Made by a program: the position numbers and the translations under genes
In this document: positions 1-7,301 of the stretch, one piece after another
How the letters are laid out: each line of letters opens with the position of its first letter
How positions within the stretch are numbered: the first letter of the stretch is position 1
Assembly (NCBI GenBank): GCA_007127695.1
Contig: SKYW01000233.1
Location: forward strand, 1-18,692
Source of the DNA: Balneolales bacterium
GTDB taxonomy: Bacteria; Bacteroidota; Rhodothermia; Balneolales; Natronogracilivirgulaceae
Direction: 5' to 3'
DNA length: 18,692 nt
The notes under the pieces: model-generated
Told to the model about the DNA's origin: nothing
Database searches by the model: none
Seen by the model: only the letters and a program-made list of their open reading frames with translations

Positions 1-14
1 CATGAATTAACTCC
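1..14 (-). promoter_or_regulatory. Possible ribosome binding site and ATG of a gene leaving the window leftwards
   Basis: Read on the minus strand, positions 14-11 spell GGAG, followed by a 7-base spacer and an ATG at 3-1. This is an ideal Shine-Dalgarno arrangement for a gene lying mostly to the left of the window. Only the start codon would be inside, so nothing can be said about its product. Clear Shine-Dalgarno sequences are rare at the other starts here, so the match is either notable or chance. Confidence 0.3.
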
Positions 15-164
15 GTTAATTTTCAATTGAATTACATATTACAAGAAGACGTCTCGCCTCCGTTTGATGGAAGCTAAATATAAGCAATCCAACATGTCAA
101 GTTAAAAATCGCTAATTAGGATATTAAAAAGCAGATTTAGACAAATATTTGTGAATAATTGGGA

Positions 165-191
165 AAAATCCATAATAACTATGTGGATTTT
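165..191 (-). terminator. Terminator-like hairpin closing the 193-5954 operon
   Basis: AAAATCCA (165-172) and TGGATTTT (184-191) are exact reverse complements separated by an 11-base loop. On the minus strand the hairpin begins two bases after the stop codon of the kinase-like gene, and its 3' arm runs into a T tract. Position and shape fit an intrinsic terminator. The stem is short and AT-rich, so strength is uncertain. Confidence 0.5.
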
Positions 192-192
192 C

Positions 193-837
193 TCAAGAGA
201 GACGATGAAAACCGCTTACGTCAGGCAGATTCCCGAAGGCGTGGGTCGTGCCAAGATAACTGTTTTGGGGAGGGGGCAGCAGCTCCTCCGGGACCATTCC
301 GAGCAAATCGCCCCTGCTTTTTGTGCCGTTTGTTTTCTGATTTGAACTGTCTGTAAAAACAGAATCGCTGCTATCCTCCCGAAAGAACAATATAACGGTC
401 CCGCACTCCAGCCGGGCACTGAGTGCATCGGCCAGTACCCGAAGGGAAACCGGTGTGATCTTTTGATTTGATTCGTCCCTGACCAGATTTGAAAGTATCA
501 GATGTGTACCCGGAGGTCGGGAGTCAATCCAATGTCTGTCAATGGTCAGTTTCGGGCCTGAGAGAGAGATAATGTTTTTCTGGTACCCATTGACACCCAC
601 TGCGGAGACACCATTGTCGGCCAGAAGGGCGACGATCCGGTGGTTCAGATCGCTTGTACTGCGTACTACCGCATCTTCTCTCATCATTCCCGTCTGGATC
701 AGACGGTCTGTATAGCCGCTGTCTCCGTGTAAAATAATCCCGGAACAGTCCTTCTGCTGACCCATGGCCTCGGAAAAGGACTTCATGAAAAGGGGATGGT
801 CAAGGCGATCGTAATCGATTACTGCTATGTATTTCAT
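193..837 (-). CDS. Amino-acid-kinase-like protein, probably non-catalytic
   Basis: A 214-residue protein when started at the ATG at 837-835; a longer frame back to 969 would run 107 bases into the upstream deaminase gene and its extra residues look like noise. Residues 33-90 resemble the acetylglutamate kinase fold: IILHGDSG (34-41, for the usual VVHGGG), an RxT-like site (RSTSD, 59-63), then IVALLADNGVSAVGVNG (68-84), close to the family's LVALLNEHGGKAVGLSG. Residues 127-152 match the later helix and strand (ITPVSLRVLADAL, then GTVILFF). The N-terminal Lys-Gly-Gly phosphate loop is missing: the sequence there is AVIDYDR (5-11). The last 60 residues are unlike the family and look polar and disordered. 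I infer an amino acid kinase fold with a lost or changed activity. It is the last gene of the operon, 25 bases after the deaminase, with no clear ribosome binding site. Confidence 0.6.
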   Translation of the reverse strand: MKYIAVIDYDRLDHPLFMKSFSEAMGQQKDCSGIILHGDSGYTDRLIQTGMMREDAVVRSTSDLNHRIVALLADNGVSAVGVNGYQKNIISLSGPKLTIDRHWIDSRPPGTHLILSNLVRDESNQKITPVSLRVLADALSARLECGTVILFFREDSSDSVFTDSSNQKTNGTKSRGDLLGMVPEELLPPPQNSYLGTTHAFGNLPDVSGFHRLS

Positions 838-862
838 TTTACTACTGTCTTGTTGGCACATC

Positions 863-1687
863 TCAGGGACGGTGACCAAGATTCCTGGCTTTGAACTGGT
901 AGGGCAGCAGATCGGAAACCGACAAACGGGAGCACTCCGTATCGCTGTGATGCAGGTACATGACCCCATCCTCCATATGTTCCATCAAAACCTGGCGACA
1001 TGCGCCGCACGGGCTTACATAATCGCTTTGAGGGGCATAGACATGAATTTCCCGAAAAGTCCTGGCACCGGTAGCCTTTGCTTTGGCAATGGCCACTCTC
1101 TCGGCACAAAGCCCTTTCTGCCAGTCGGTGGTTTCAATGTTTACACCTGAAAAAATTCCGTTATCAGCCCGAAGCAAGGCGGTGACGGGAAATGAGGAGT
1201 AGGGGATGACGCATCTTTCTGTAAGTTCTTTAAGCCTGTCGATATTTATCAGCGCTTCGCTGGTCAGGAAAACCTGTTCGCCATTCTCATATACCGGCTG
1301 CTCACGCACGATACACTTAAGATCGTAAACATCGCGCCAGTAGCGCACAATTTGGTTGTGGCACGGCTTGGGCACACCGGCCGTGTTTTTCAATTCCTGG
1401 TCAGAGTCCGTTTCATGGGTCTTTTTTATTTCCCGTGTGGTACCGGCGTCCCCTCTTTTTGCATTGTGTGGTACCGGGAGGATAAGGGTTCGCGGCGAAT
1501 CTCCCTCACTGAGACAGGAAAAAACAGCAGACTGCACGGCATCAACTGAAAGAGGGAACGAAACATTTTCCACTCTTATTCCCGGATACAGGGTTTCGGA
1601 TTCACCCTTGATAATGCAGGCGTCGGTTTTTCCGGAATAAGGGCTGTAACATCGTGATTCGAGAACTTCCCAGGTTATATTCATCAT
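863..1687 (-). CDS. cdd: Two-domain cytidine deaminase with inactive N-terminal and active-looking C-terminal domain
   Basis: A 274-residue protein predicted to hydrolyse cytidine or deoxycytidine to the uridine form in the cytosol (pyrimidine salvage). The C-terminal half (about 155-274) has the full zinc site: CAE at 194-196 (zinc Cys plus catalytic Glu) and PCGAC at 226-230 (two further Cys), followed by the usual RQVL. It also has GVNIETTDWQKGL ahead of CAE, like the family's GxNVENAxxxxxx. The N-terminal half (about 10-75) repeats the pattern in decayed form: YSPYSGK (14-20), then VENVSFPLSVDA (39-50). Here the CAE is SVD and no PCxxC follows. E. coli Cdd also has two domains, but there the N-terminal one is catalytic, so the order here is reversed. 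A polar linker (about 75-110) joins the halves. The ATG at 1687-1685 overlaps the GH3 stop as ATGA, suggesting coupled translation; a second ATG follows at once. Confidence 0.85.
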   Translation of the reverse strand: MMNITWEVLESRCYSPYSGKTDACIIKGESETLYPGIRVENVSFPLSVDAVQSAVFSCLSEGDSPRTLILPVPHNAKRGDAGTTREIKKTHETDSDQELKNTAGVPKPCHNQIVRYWRDVYDLKCIVREQPVYENGEQVFLTSEALINIDRLKELTERCVIPYSSFPVTALLRADNGIFSGVNIETTDWQKGLCAERVAIAKAKATGARTFREIHVYAPQSDYVSPCGACRQVLMEHMEDGVMYLHHSDTECSRLSVSDLLPYQFKARNLGHRP

Positions 1688-3516
1688 AGGTTATCCATTT
1701 TATCGGGAGATATGAATATGCCATCACCCATGGTGTAAAGCGGTGGTATGGAGACCTGCAGACGCCCGTTGATCGCGGCGCGTCCCATTATTGCGTTAGA
1801 TACGGCTATCTGCTGCCTTCGGTGTGGCGACCAGCCGATCAGATGCACATCGGCTTCCGCCATATTCAGGATGGCATAGGGTGTTCCGAGGGAAATGGCT
1901 ACAACCGGGCGTCCGCTCTGGAAGATGTGATCCATGAAAGGAGAAATGGTGTCATCGAGGCTGATGTCTTCGGCAGTCCGGATTGCAATGTAGGAAACGG
2001 CAATGACAAGATCTGCAGACCTGATCGCCTCAACAGCATTCAGGCTGTCGCGTTCGCACTGTCCGGCATGCATTGTCACAGTAAGCACCTCCCGGAACTG
2101 CCCGTCAAGCAACCGGGAAATATGATCATCCGGTCGCCTTCTTCCATCCGTGATGTTTACAATGCTGATCCTGTCAAAGCGATTGTCGTCCAGTGGCAAA
2201 AGCTGGTCCTTGTTTCTCAGCAAGGTAATGGATTTTTTTGCAATATGATCAGCGATGAGCCGATGTTCCCTGGTGCTGACGACTTCAGACAACTGACCGA
2301 TGTCCACAAATTGAGGATTCCGGAAGAGGCCCGACCTGAATTTTTCCGTCAGTATCCGACGCACCGAGTCGTTGATACGGTCTTCAGATATCTCACCGGA
2401 AAGGACCGCCAGTTGTACGGCATCCATGGCTTCTGTCAGATCGGTGGGGAGCAAAATCTGGTCAATGCCTGCCTTTACGGCGAGAACGGCTGCCTCGCCG
2501 GCATTGAAAAAGTTGCGGATACCTCGCATGCCCATTCCATCGGTAACGATCAGGCCGTCGAAAGCGAGCGTATCCCGCAGCAATGCCTGGGTGATATAGG
2601 GGTCCAGCGTTCCGGGATATCCGGCATTCCGGGCTATTTCAGGAAGAGCGACATGGGCTGTCATGACGCTGGGAAGACCTGCCTTGATCGCTTCGCGGAA
2701 CGGGATCAGCTCCAGCGTTGAGAGGCGATGGTAATCAAAAGGCAGGACAGGCAGGTCCAGGTGTGAGTCGACGTCCGTGTCGCCATGCCCCGGAAAATGT
2801 TTTGCGGTGGACATGACACCGGCATCCCGGGCGCCCTCAATGAAAGCGATGCCGTACCTGGCAACTGTATCCGGATTCTCGGAATAGGATCTGACATTGA
2901 TCACCGGGTTAAGGGGATTGTTATTCACATCCAGAACCGGAGCATATATCTGATGGATGCCAAGCGAAGAGGCCTCAACGGCGGTGATGTATCCTTTCTG
3001 ATAAGCAAAATGGGGATTTCCTGTGGCTGCAATACCCATGGCAGGAGTGAAGTAGGTGGCCTGCGGAATTCTCATGGCAGCGCCGAATTCCATATCCTGA
3101 CTCACCCAGAGTGGAATCCGGCTTTTTTTCTGGAGGCGATTTGTGACTATGGCCTGATCATAGATGGTACCGCTGAAAAACATGATGCCGCCGACTTCGT
3201 TTTGCACAACAGCTTCTGTCATACGATGCCAAACGGGGTCGTCTGCTGAATAAAAACCGCCCCGGGCAGCAACGACAAACATCTGACCTATTTTCTGCCG
3301 AAGGGTCATGGCTGCCATCCGTTGTTCCAGGTATGCCTGTTCTTCCGGAAGCAGGGATGGCAGTGTTCCGTTTTCAACGGATGCATATGCGGGATCGTCC
3401 GTCAGTGTCACATGTGATCCGCAAGAAACGAGCGCATGTGCACTGAAAACCAAAAATGCGAATACAATTACAATGGCAAAAGCCGGACGCTGTCTGTCCA
3501 ATGGTACCTGGGTCAT
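1684..3516 (-). CDS. GH3 beta-N-acetylhexosaminidase-like lipoprotein (NagZ type)
   Basis: A 610-residue glycoside hydrolase family 3 protein. It has a hydrophobic leader (about 13-29) and a lipobox LVSC with Cys32 as the likely lipidated residue, so it should be anchored to a membrane facing the periplasm or outside. Residues about 70-420 form the GH3 barrel. The NagZ signature KHFPGHGDTDVDSH (239-252) carries the His-Asp pair that acts as acid/base in this subgroup, and Asp326 in IVTDGMGM is the expected nucleophile. The likely reaction is release of terminal N-acetylglucosamine, for example from peptidoglycan or chitin fragments; the exact substrate cannot be read. A C-terminal alpha/beta domain (about 430-610) is present. 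Some Bacteroidota relatives are much longer, with a fused beta-lactamase-like domain; that is absent here. Its start overlaps the stop of the acylase gene by ATGA, and its stop overlaps the deaminase start the same way. Confidence 0.88.
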   Translation of the reverse strand: MTQVPLDRQRPAFAIVIVFAFLVFSAHALVSCGSHVTLTDDPAYASVENGTLPSLLPEEQAYLEQRMAAMTLRQKIGQMFVVAARGGFYSADDPVWHRMTEAVVQNEVGGIMFFSGTIYDQAIVTNRLQKKSRIPLWVSQDMEFGAAMRIPQATYFTPAMGIAATGNPHFAYQKGYITAVEASSLGIHQIYAPVLDVNNNPLNPVINVRSYSENPDTVARYGIAFIEGARDAGVMSTAKHFPGHGDTDVDSHLDLPVLPFDYHRLSTLELIPFREAIKAGLPSVMTAHVALPEIARNAGYPGTLDPYITQALLRDTLAFDGLIVTDGMGMRGIRNFFNAGEAAVLAVKAGIDQILLPTDLTEAMDAVQLAVLSGEISEDRINDSVRRILTEKFRSGLFRNPQFVDIGQLSEVVSTREHRLIADHIAKKSITLLRNKDQLLPLDDNRFDRISIVNITDGRRRPDDHISRLLDGQFREVLTVTMHAGQCERDSLNAVEAIRSADLVIAVSYIAIRTAEDISLDDTISPFMDHIFQSGRPVVAISLGTPYAILNMAEADVHLIGWSPHRRQQIAVSNAIMGRAAINGRLQVSIPPLYTMGDGIFISPDKMDNL

Positions 3517-5954
3517 GGTATAAATCGTTGAATATTTTGGATGTCATGCGTTTGTCCGGCAGGCAGTCTTACCTGTTGTTTCATTATCCCCTGGTTCCAC
3601 AATTTGAACTGGTCGCTGAAGTGTCGGGAAAAGAGGTTGCCTGACTGGCCGGTACTTAATACTGAATAATAACTTTGTTCCGGCCGAACCATCATAATGC
3701 CTTTCATGGTAACACCTGCTGCTGTTGAGATAGTGTTTGGGTTATGCTGGGGATGCATGGCTCTGATGGTATGGGGTGAACCTGAAACGGTCATCCCCTC
3801 GGGTTGAAACAGATTTCTTTCCGCCAACCGGGCCGATCTGCTGTTCTTCCTGGTCTCTTCAAAAAGCACCGGCAGAAAAATGCCGTCAACTACCCTGTTC
3901 CACTGCCAGTCGTACGGTTCATTGCCGTAGTTTGATTCCAGAAATCCCAGTGTTTCCCTCATGCTGACTGTAATCCACTCGAGATGGGTATATGGATGGG
4001 TTTCCGGCCATCTTTCCGGGTGAACCAGCAGCTGAAAAACCGCGGAATACAGGATATTAGAAGATTTGAAAAGCATTTGGATATCACGATCCTCAAACCA
4101 GGGGCGATACAGATTCCGGGCGGCGGTTTTTTGGAACAGCTGGAAAAGGGTCGCTGCTGTTTCATTTGGGTCGAACCTGTAGTTCCAGTTTCTCAGATAG
4201 GGGATGATGAGTTCCAGTACAGGATCAGTGCCATTCTCCGTTGCCGACACTTCAAGGGCTGAGACGATAATTGGCGTCAATTCCGCAGCATATGGAGAAT
4301 ATGTGTCGTTTGACCATTGTCCGATTATGTCAGAGACCAGCCGGTCTTCAGGAGTCTGTTCCAAAAGCTGCAGTAATCTTTCAGATCTGTTCCAGGGCGG
4401 GGCGAACAGGCACTTATCGGTTGCGTTCGTATGTGCCGGGCCGGGTTGCTCAATAAATGCGACCGGATTGCCGGAAGCATCGTGCTGATGGGGCAGAATG
4501 GCAGAAGCGACAGCAGTTGAAACCGGGGCGTTGTTTTCGGCCGTCTCTTTTATCCGGAGCGGATGTGCATCCGTGATCAGCTTTCCGCCTGAGATGCGTC
4601 CGGTTTGTCCATCAGAAGTGGCATAAAGAATCTGAACCGCGGGTATGGCAAGTGACTCGGCAGCGCGCTGCAGTTGCTCCGGACCGGAGGCATTCCTGAG
4701 GCTGAAGAGTGCAGCTATATCATCTGTTTCAACCGGTCCTGCCCACTCAAAGGCAAGATATCGGTTGTATTCCTCTGAGACGGCCACCACCGGTCTGTGA
4801 CCTGCTTTTTTGGTTACTACCATCAGCTCGCCTCCATGCCGCAGCGGAAGGATGTGGCGATCAAGACTCAGGTTTGGATTCAGTCGGGATTCGATATCGG
4901 GATCATTTTCCCAGTCAACGGGCAGTGGTGGCTGATCACGGAACAGCTCACCGGTAAAAAAATAGCCGTTATCGGAAATCAGCGGCAGTATCTTCCAGGC
5001 CAGATGTTCGTTCTGGCCGCCGATGAAAACCGGCAAACCCGGTATCGTTACTCCATAGTACCAGTTGTTTTGCTTTTGCAGTACCATTTCGTATCCCGGA
5101 TCAGGCAGTGTCAGCAGCGATTCCCTGGTATAAGTCAGAAAACCGAATGGGTTGGTTCCGGTCCTGGCAAAGGCTGCCCCGGTTCCCGTCAAGCCGCTCC
5201 GGGGGGGAGATGTGGCCTCTGAAAAACGGTAAAAGTCATCCAGAAGAGACTTATATGCTTTTTCTTCCATGGATGGTTGACCAGAGCCCCAAAAAAGCTC
5301 TTTGGAATTGTCCATGCCGGTCAGTGCACGGATTACCATGCTGTCTTCAATGTAATGAAGATAAGCCATTGCTGGTTTTGCCCAGAACGCCTGTTGCTGG
5401 TCCCAGCTCCAGAGAATTAATACACCGATGGAATGCCAGGGTTCCCAGGCTATCGGCCGCACATCACTCAGAGCAAACTCGGGCGGCAAATGCCTGTGAT
5501 GCTTGTCGATGAATGCGTTGACTCCGTCTGCATAGGCATCCAACAAATCTTTCTCCGGTTGCGGCAACTGGCGGTAGACTTCTTTAGCCATGGTGCCGAA
5601 TGACATCGTAAGAAAAAAGCGATCGGTATCCACCATGGATTCCGCTATTTCCCTTGAATGAAGTCCCTCCAGCTTGTATTGCTTCCTTGTCATCTGCCAC
5701 AGGCGGTCGCGTGCATGCAGAAAACCCATGGCAAGAAACAAGTCCGACTCATGGTTTGCCTTGATGTGGGGTACCTGGTAGGAGTCCCATGCAACCGTCA
5801 CTTCGCCTTTAAGACCGTTCAGCGTTACAGTATCCCCCAGCGAAGGAACAACACGGTAGGAAGTCCAGTAAACGGACAATCCGGAGATCACCACAATGAG
5901 AGCAATAAAAAGGATGGCAATCCTGACAGCGGAAAGCTGTGATGTCCATTTCAT
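3513..5954 (-). CDS. Penicillin acylase family protein (Ntn hydrolase homologue) with altered nucleophile site
   Basis: A long homologue of penicillin amidases and acyl-homoserine-lactone acylases (peptidase family S45). It is 813 residues from the ATG at 5954; a TTG one codon earlier is possible. A single hydrophobic segment (about 10-28) suggests membrane anchoring with the bulk in the periplasm. Family features include the early DSYQVPHI (57-64), AMGFLHARDRLWQM (75-88) and IAWEPW (168-173), the beta-subunit GVTIPGLPVFIGGQNEHLAW (301-320, with the oxyanion Asn at 315) and, near the end, STGQSGNLFSRHFSDQFKLW. The junction where mature enzymes expose an N-terminal Ser in GSNNW reads instead TGTGAAFARTGT (256-267), putting Thr258 or no nucleophile there, and the later NDPHL is replaced by YTRES. 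Either it uses Thr, as some other Ntn hydrolases do, or it is neither self-processed nor active. It is the first gene of the operon, divergent from lysA. Confidence 0.82.
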   Translation of the reverse strand: MKWTSQLSAVRIAILFIALIVVISGLSVYWTSYRVVPSLGDTVTLNGLKGEVTVAWDSYQVPHIKANHESDLFLAMGFLHARDRLWQMTRKQYKLEGLHSREIAESMVDTDRFFLTMSFGTMAKEVYRQLPQPEKDLLDAYADGVNAFIDKHHRHLPPEFALSDVRPIAWEPWHSIGVLILWSWDQQQAFWAKPAMAYLHYIEDSMVIRALTGMDNSKELFWGSGQPSMEEKAYKSLLDDFYRFSEATSPPRSGLTGTGAAFARTGTNPFGFLTYTRESLLTLPDPGYEMVLQKQNNWYYGVTIPGLPVFIGGQNEHLAWKILPLISDNGYFFTGELFRDQPPLPVDWENDPDIESRLNPNLSLDRHILPLRHGGELMVVTKKAGHRPVVAVSEEYNRYLAFEWAGPVETDDIAALFSLRNASGPEQLQRAAESLAIPAVQILYATSDGQTGRISGGKLITDAHPLRIKETAENNAPVSTAVASAILPHQHDASGNPVAFIEQPGPAHTNATDKCLFAPPWNRSERLLQLLEQTPEDRLVSDIIGQWSNDTYSPYAAELTPIIVSALEVSATENGTDPVLELIIPYLRNWNYRFDPNETAATLFQLFQKTAARNLYRPWFEDRDIQMLFKSSNILYSAVFQLLVHPERWPETHPYTHLEWITVSMRETLGFLESNYGNEPYDWQWNRVVDGIFLPVLFEETRKNSRSARLAERNLFQPEGMTVSGSPHTIRAMHPQHNPNTISTAAGVTMKGIMMVRPEQSYYSVLSTGQSGNLFSRHFSDQFKLWNQGIMKQQVRLPAGQTHDIQNIQRFIP

Positions 5955-6035
5955 CAAACAGGAAAATATGTGTAAGTTTGAGGTTTATGAATGAAGACAC
6001 AAATTACGAATTCTATACCAGAACCGTTTACATAA
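5955..6035. promoter_or_regulatory. Divergent spacer between the acylase operon and lysA
   Basis: These 81 bases separate two outward-facing gene groups and must hold promoters for both unless transcription enters from elsewhere. It is AT-rich. TATACC at 6014-6019 could be a plus-strand -10, but no recognisable -35 lies at the right distance, and neither start has a Shine-Dalgarno sequence. I assign function from position, not from a clear motif. Confidence 0.35.
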
Positions 6036-7301
6036 ATGCAACACAATCCATCTTTGCCGGTTGACCCCGACCGGCTGCTTGCCATTGCGCAAAAATGGGG
6101 TACGCCTACCTATGTATACATGGAATCGATGATCCGTGAGCGTTGTCAGATGCTGAAGCGTCTGTTTCCCGACCTTCCGGTATCCTGGCTTTACGCTGTC
6201 AAGGCAAATGACAATCCCCACATCATCCGTGTCATATCCGAAGAAGGGTTTGGTTTCGATACGGTTAGCTATGAAGAAGTGCTTTTGTGCCTGAAAATGG
6301 GAACCGATCCGAAACAAATTTTCTATACCGAAAATAACATGACGGACGCGGAGATGCAGGGGGCGGCAAAGGAGGGGGTGATCCTGAATATCGGATCCCT
6401 TGGCAGGCTCAGGTCTTTTTGTGAAGCGTATCCCGGATCGGAATGCAGCATCCGTATCAAACCGGATATAAGTGACGGGCATCATGCCAAGGTCGATACG
6501 GGAAACCAGGACAGCAAGTTTGGGATCCGGATGGACCTGATTGCGGAAGCGGTTCGTGTGGCTGGAGAACACGATGTCCGAATCCGCGGGATACATGCTC
6601 ATATAGGAAGCGGGATTCAGGAGCCTGAAAACATACTTGCGGAAATCGAGATACTGTTGAAATCATCCGCCGGGCTGGATGACCTGTCTTTCATCAATTT
6701 TGGAGGCGGGATCCCGATTCCTTACAGGCATGATGAGGCGCCCTTTGATCTTGACCGGTTTGCACATTTGGCGTCGAAGCGGCTGAAGGCATTTCTTGAG
6801 AACGTCAGCAAGCCGGTATCCTTTTTCTTTGAACCCGGCAGATGGATTGTGGGTCCCGCCGGGATTCTTCTCACCCAGGTAAACACCGTCAAGGATCAGG
6901 GGCGCAAATTATTCCTTGGAACGGACACGGGATTCAACCATCTGCTCCGTCCGGCTCTCTATGATGCATACCATGAGGTTGTAAATATCAGTGCGGATAC
7001 TCATGAAACATCCCAAACCTATCATATTGCTGGAAATATCTGTGAAAGCGGTGACATGCTGGCGCTTGACAGAACGTTGCCGCAAAGCAAACCGGGCGAC
7101 TATCTCGCCATTCGTGACACCGGAGCTTACGGTATGACCATGGCTTCCCAGTACAACCGAAGGGCGCTTCCTGCGGAGGTGCTGATTACAGCGGAAGGTT
7201 ATCACAAAACGATACGCAGCAGAAAAGCACCTGCGGAAACCGTAAACGACCTGCTAAGGGAAACCGGTTTGGCCGCCGCCCCAAAAAGCGAGGCATCATG
7301 A
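6036..7301 (+). CDS. lysA: Diaminopimelate decarboxylase
   Basis: A 421-residue PLP-dependent decarboxylase of fold type III, predicted to convert meso-diaminopimelate to L-lysine plus CO2 in the cytosol, the last step of lysine synthesis. YAVKAND (53-59) holds the PLP lysine Lys56. HAHIGSGI (187-194) and NFGGGIPIPY (221-230) bind the cofactor phosphate, and EPGR (266-269) follows. CESGD (336-340) supplies the catalytic Cys from the partner subunit, and DTGAYG (361-366) contains the late conserved Tyr. Length is normal. The related carboxynorspermidine and ornithine decarboxylases are less likely, given the HIGSGI and CESGD motifs and overall layout. The ATG has no Shine-Dalgarno sequence. 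Its stop overlaps the threonine aldolase start as ATGA, so the two are probably made together. Confidence 0.9.
   Translation: MQHNPSLPVDPDRLLAIAQKWGTPTYVYMESMIRERCQMLKRLFPDLPVSWLYAVKANDNPHIIRVISEEGFGFDTVSYEEVLLCLKMGTDPKQIFYTENNMTDAEMQGAAKEGVILNIGSLGRLRSFCEAYPGSECSIRIKPDISDGHHAKVDTGNQDSKFGIRMDLIAEAVRVAGEHDVRIRGIHAHIGSGIQEPENILAEIEILLKSSAGLDDLSFINFGGGIPIPYRHDEAPFDLDRFAHLASKRLKAFLENVSKPVSFFFEPGRWIVGPAGILLTQVNTVKDQGRKLFLGTDTGFNHLLRPALYDAYHEVVNISADTHETSQTYHIAGNICESGDMLALDRTLPQSKPGDYLAIRDTGAYGMTMASQYNRRALPAEVLITAEGYHKTIRSRKAPAETVNDLLRETGLAAAPKSEAS

Larger units (their letters stand above)
1..192. other. AT-rich intergenic region
   Basis: This stretch has no convincing gene and is clearly richer in A and T than its surroundings. 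On the minus strand, TTGACA (100-95) matches a -35 hexamer, but no good -10 sits 16-18 bases downstream; only TATATT at 82-77 is near, with a 12-base spacer. A 10-base perfect palindrome, TTCAATTGAA, lies at 22-31 and could be an operator for a leftward gene. Short frames around 151-356 are not believable genes, because they overlap the end of the kinase-like gene antisense and have no family likeness. Confidence 0.45.

Noticed and set aside
151..356. Two overlapping frames of about 65 codons at the left edge
   Set aside because: They overlap the end of the kinase-like gene antisense and cover the terminator hairpin; nothing supports coding.
838..969. Extended start for the kinase-like gene at 969
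   Set aside because: It would overlap the deaminase coding region by 107 bases, and the added residues are Cys/Pro-rich noise. The family resemblance begins after the ATG at 837.
1822..2721. A 299-codon plus-strand frame opposite the GH3 gene
   Set aside because: Antisense to clear GH3 motifs, with no recognisable domain or ribosome site.
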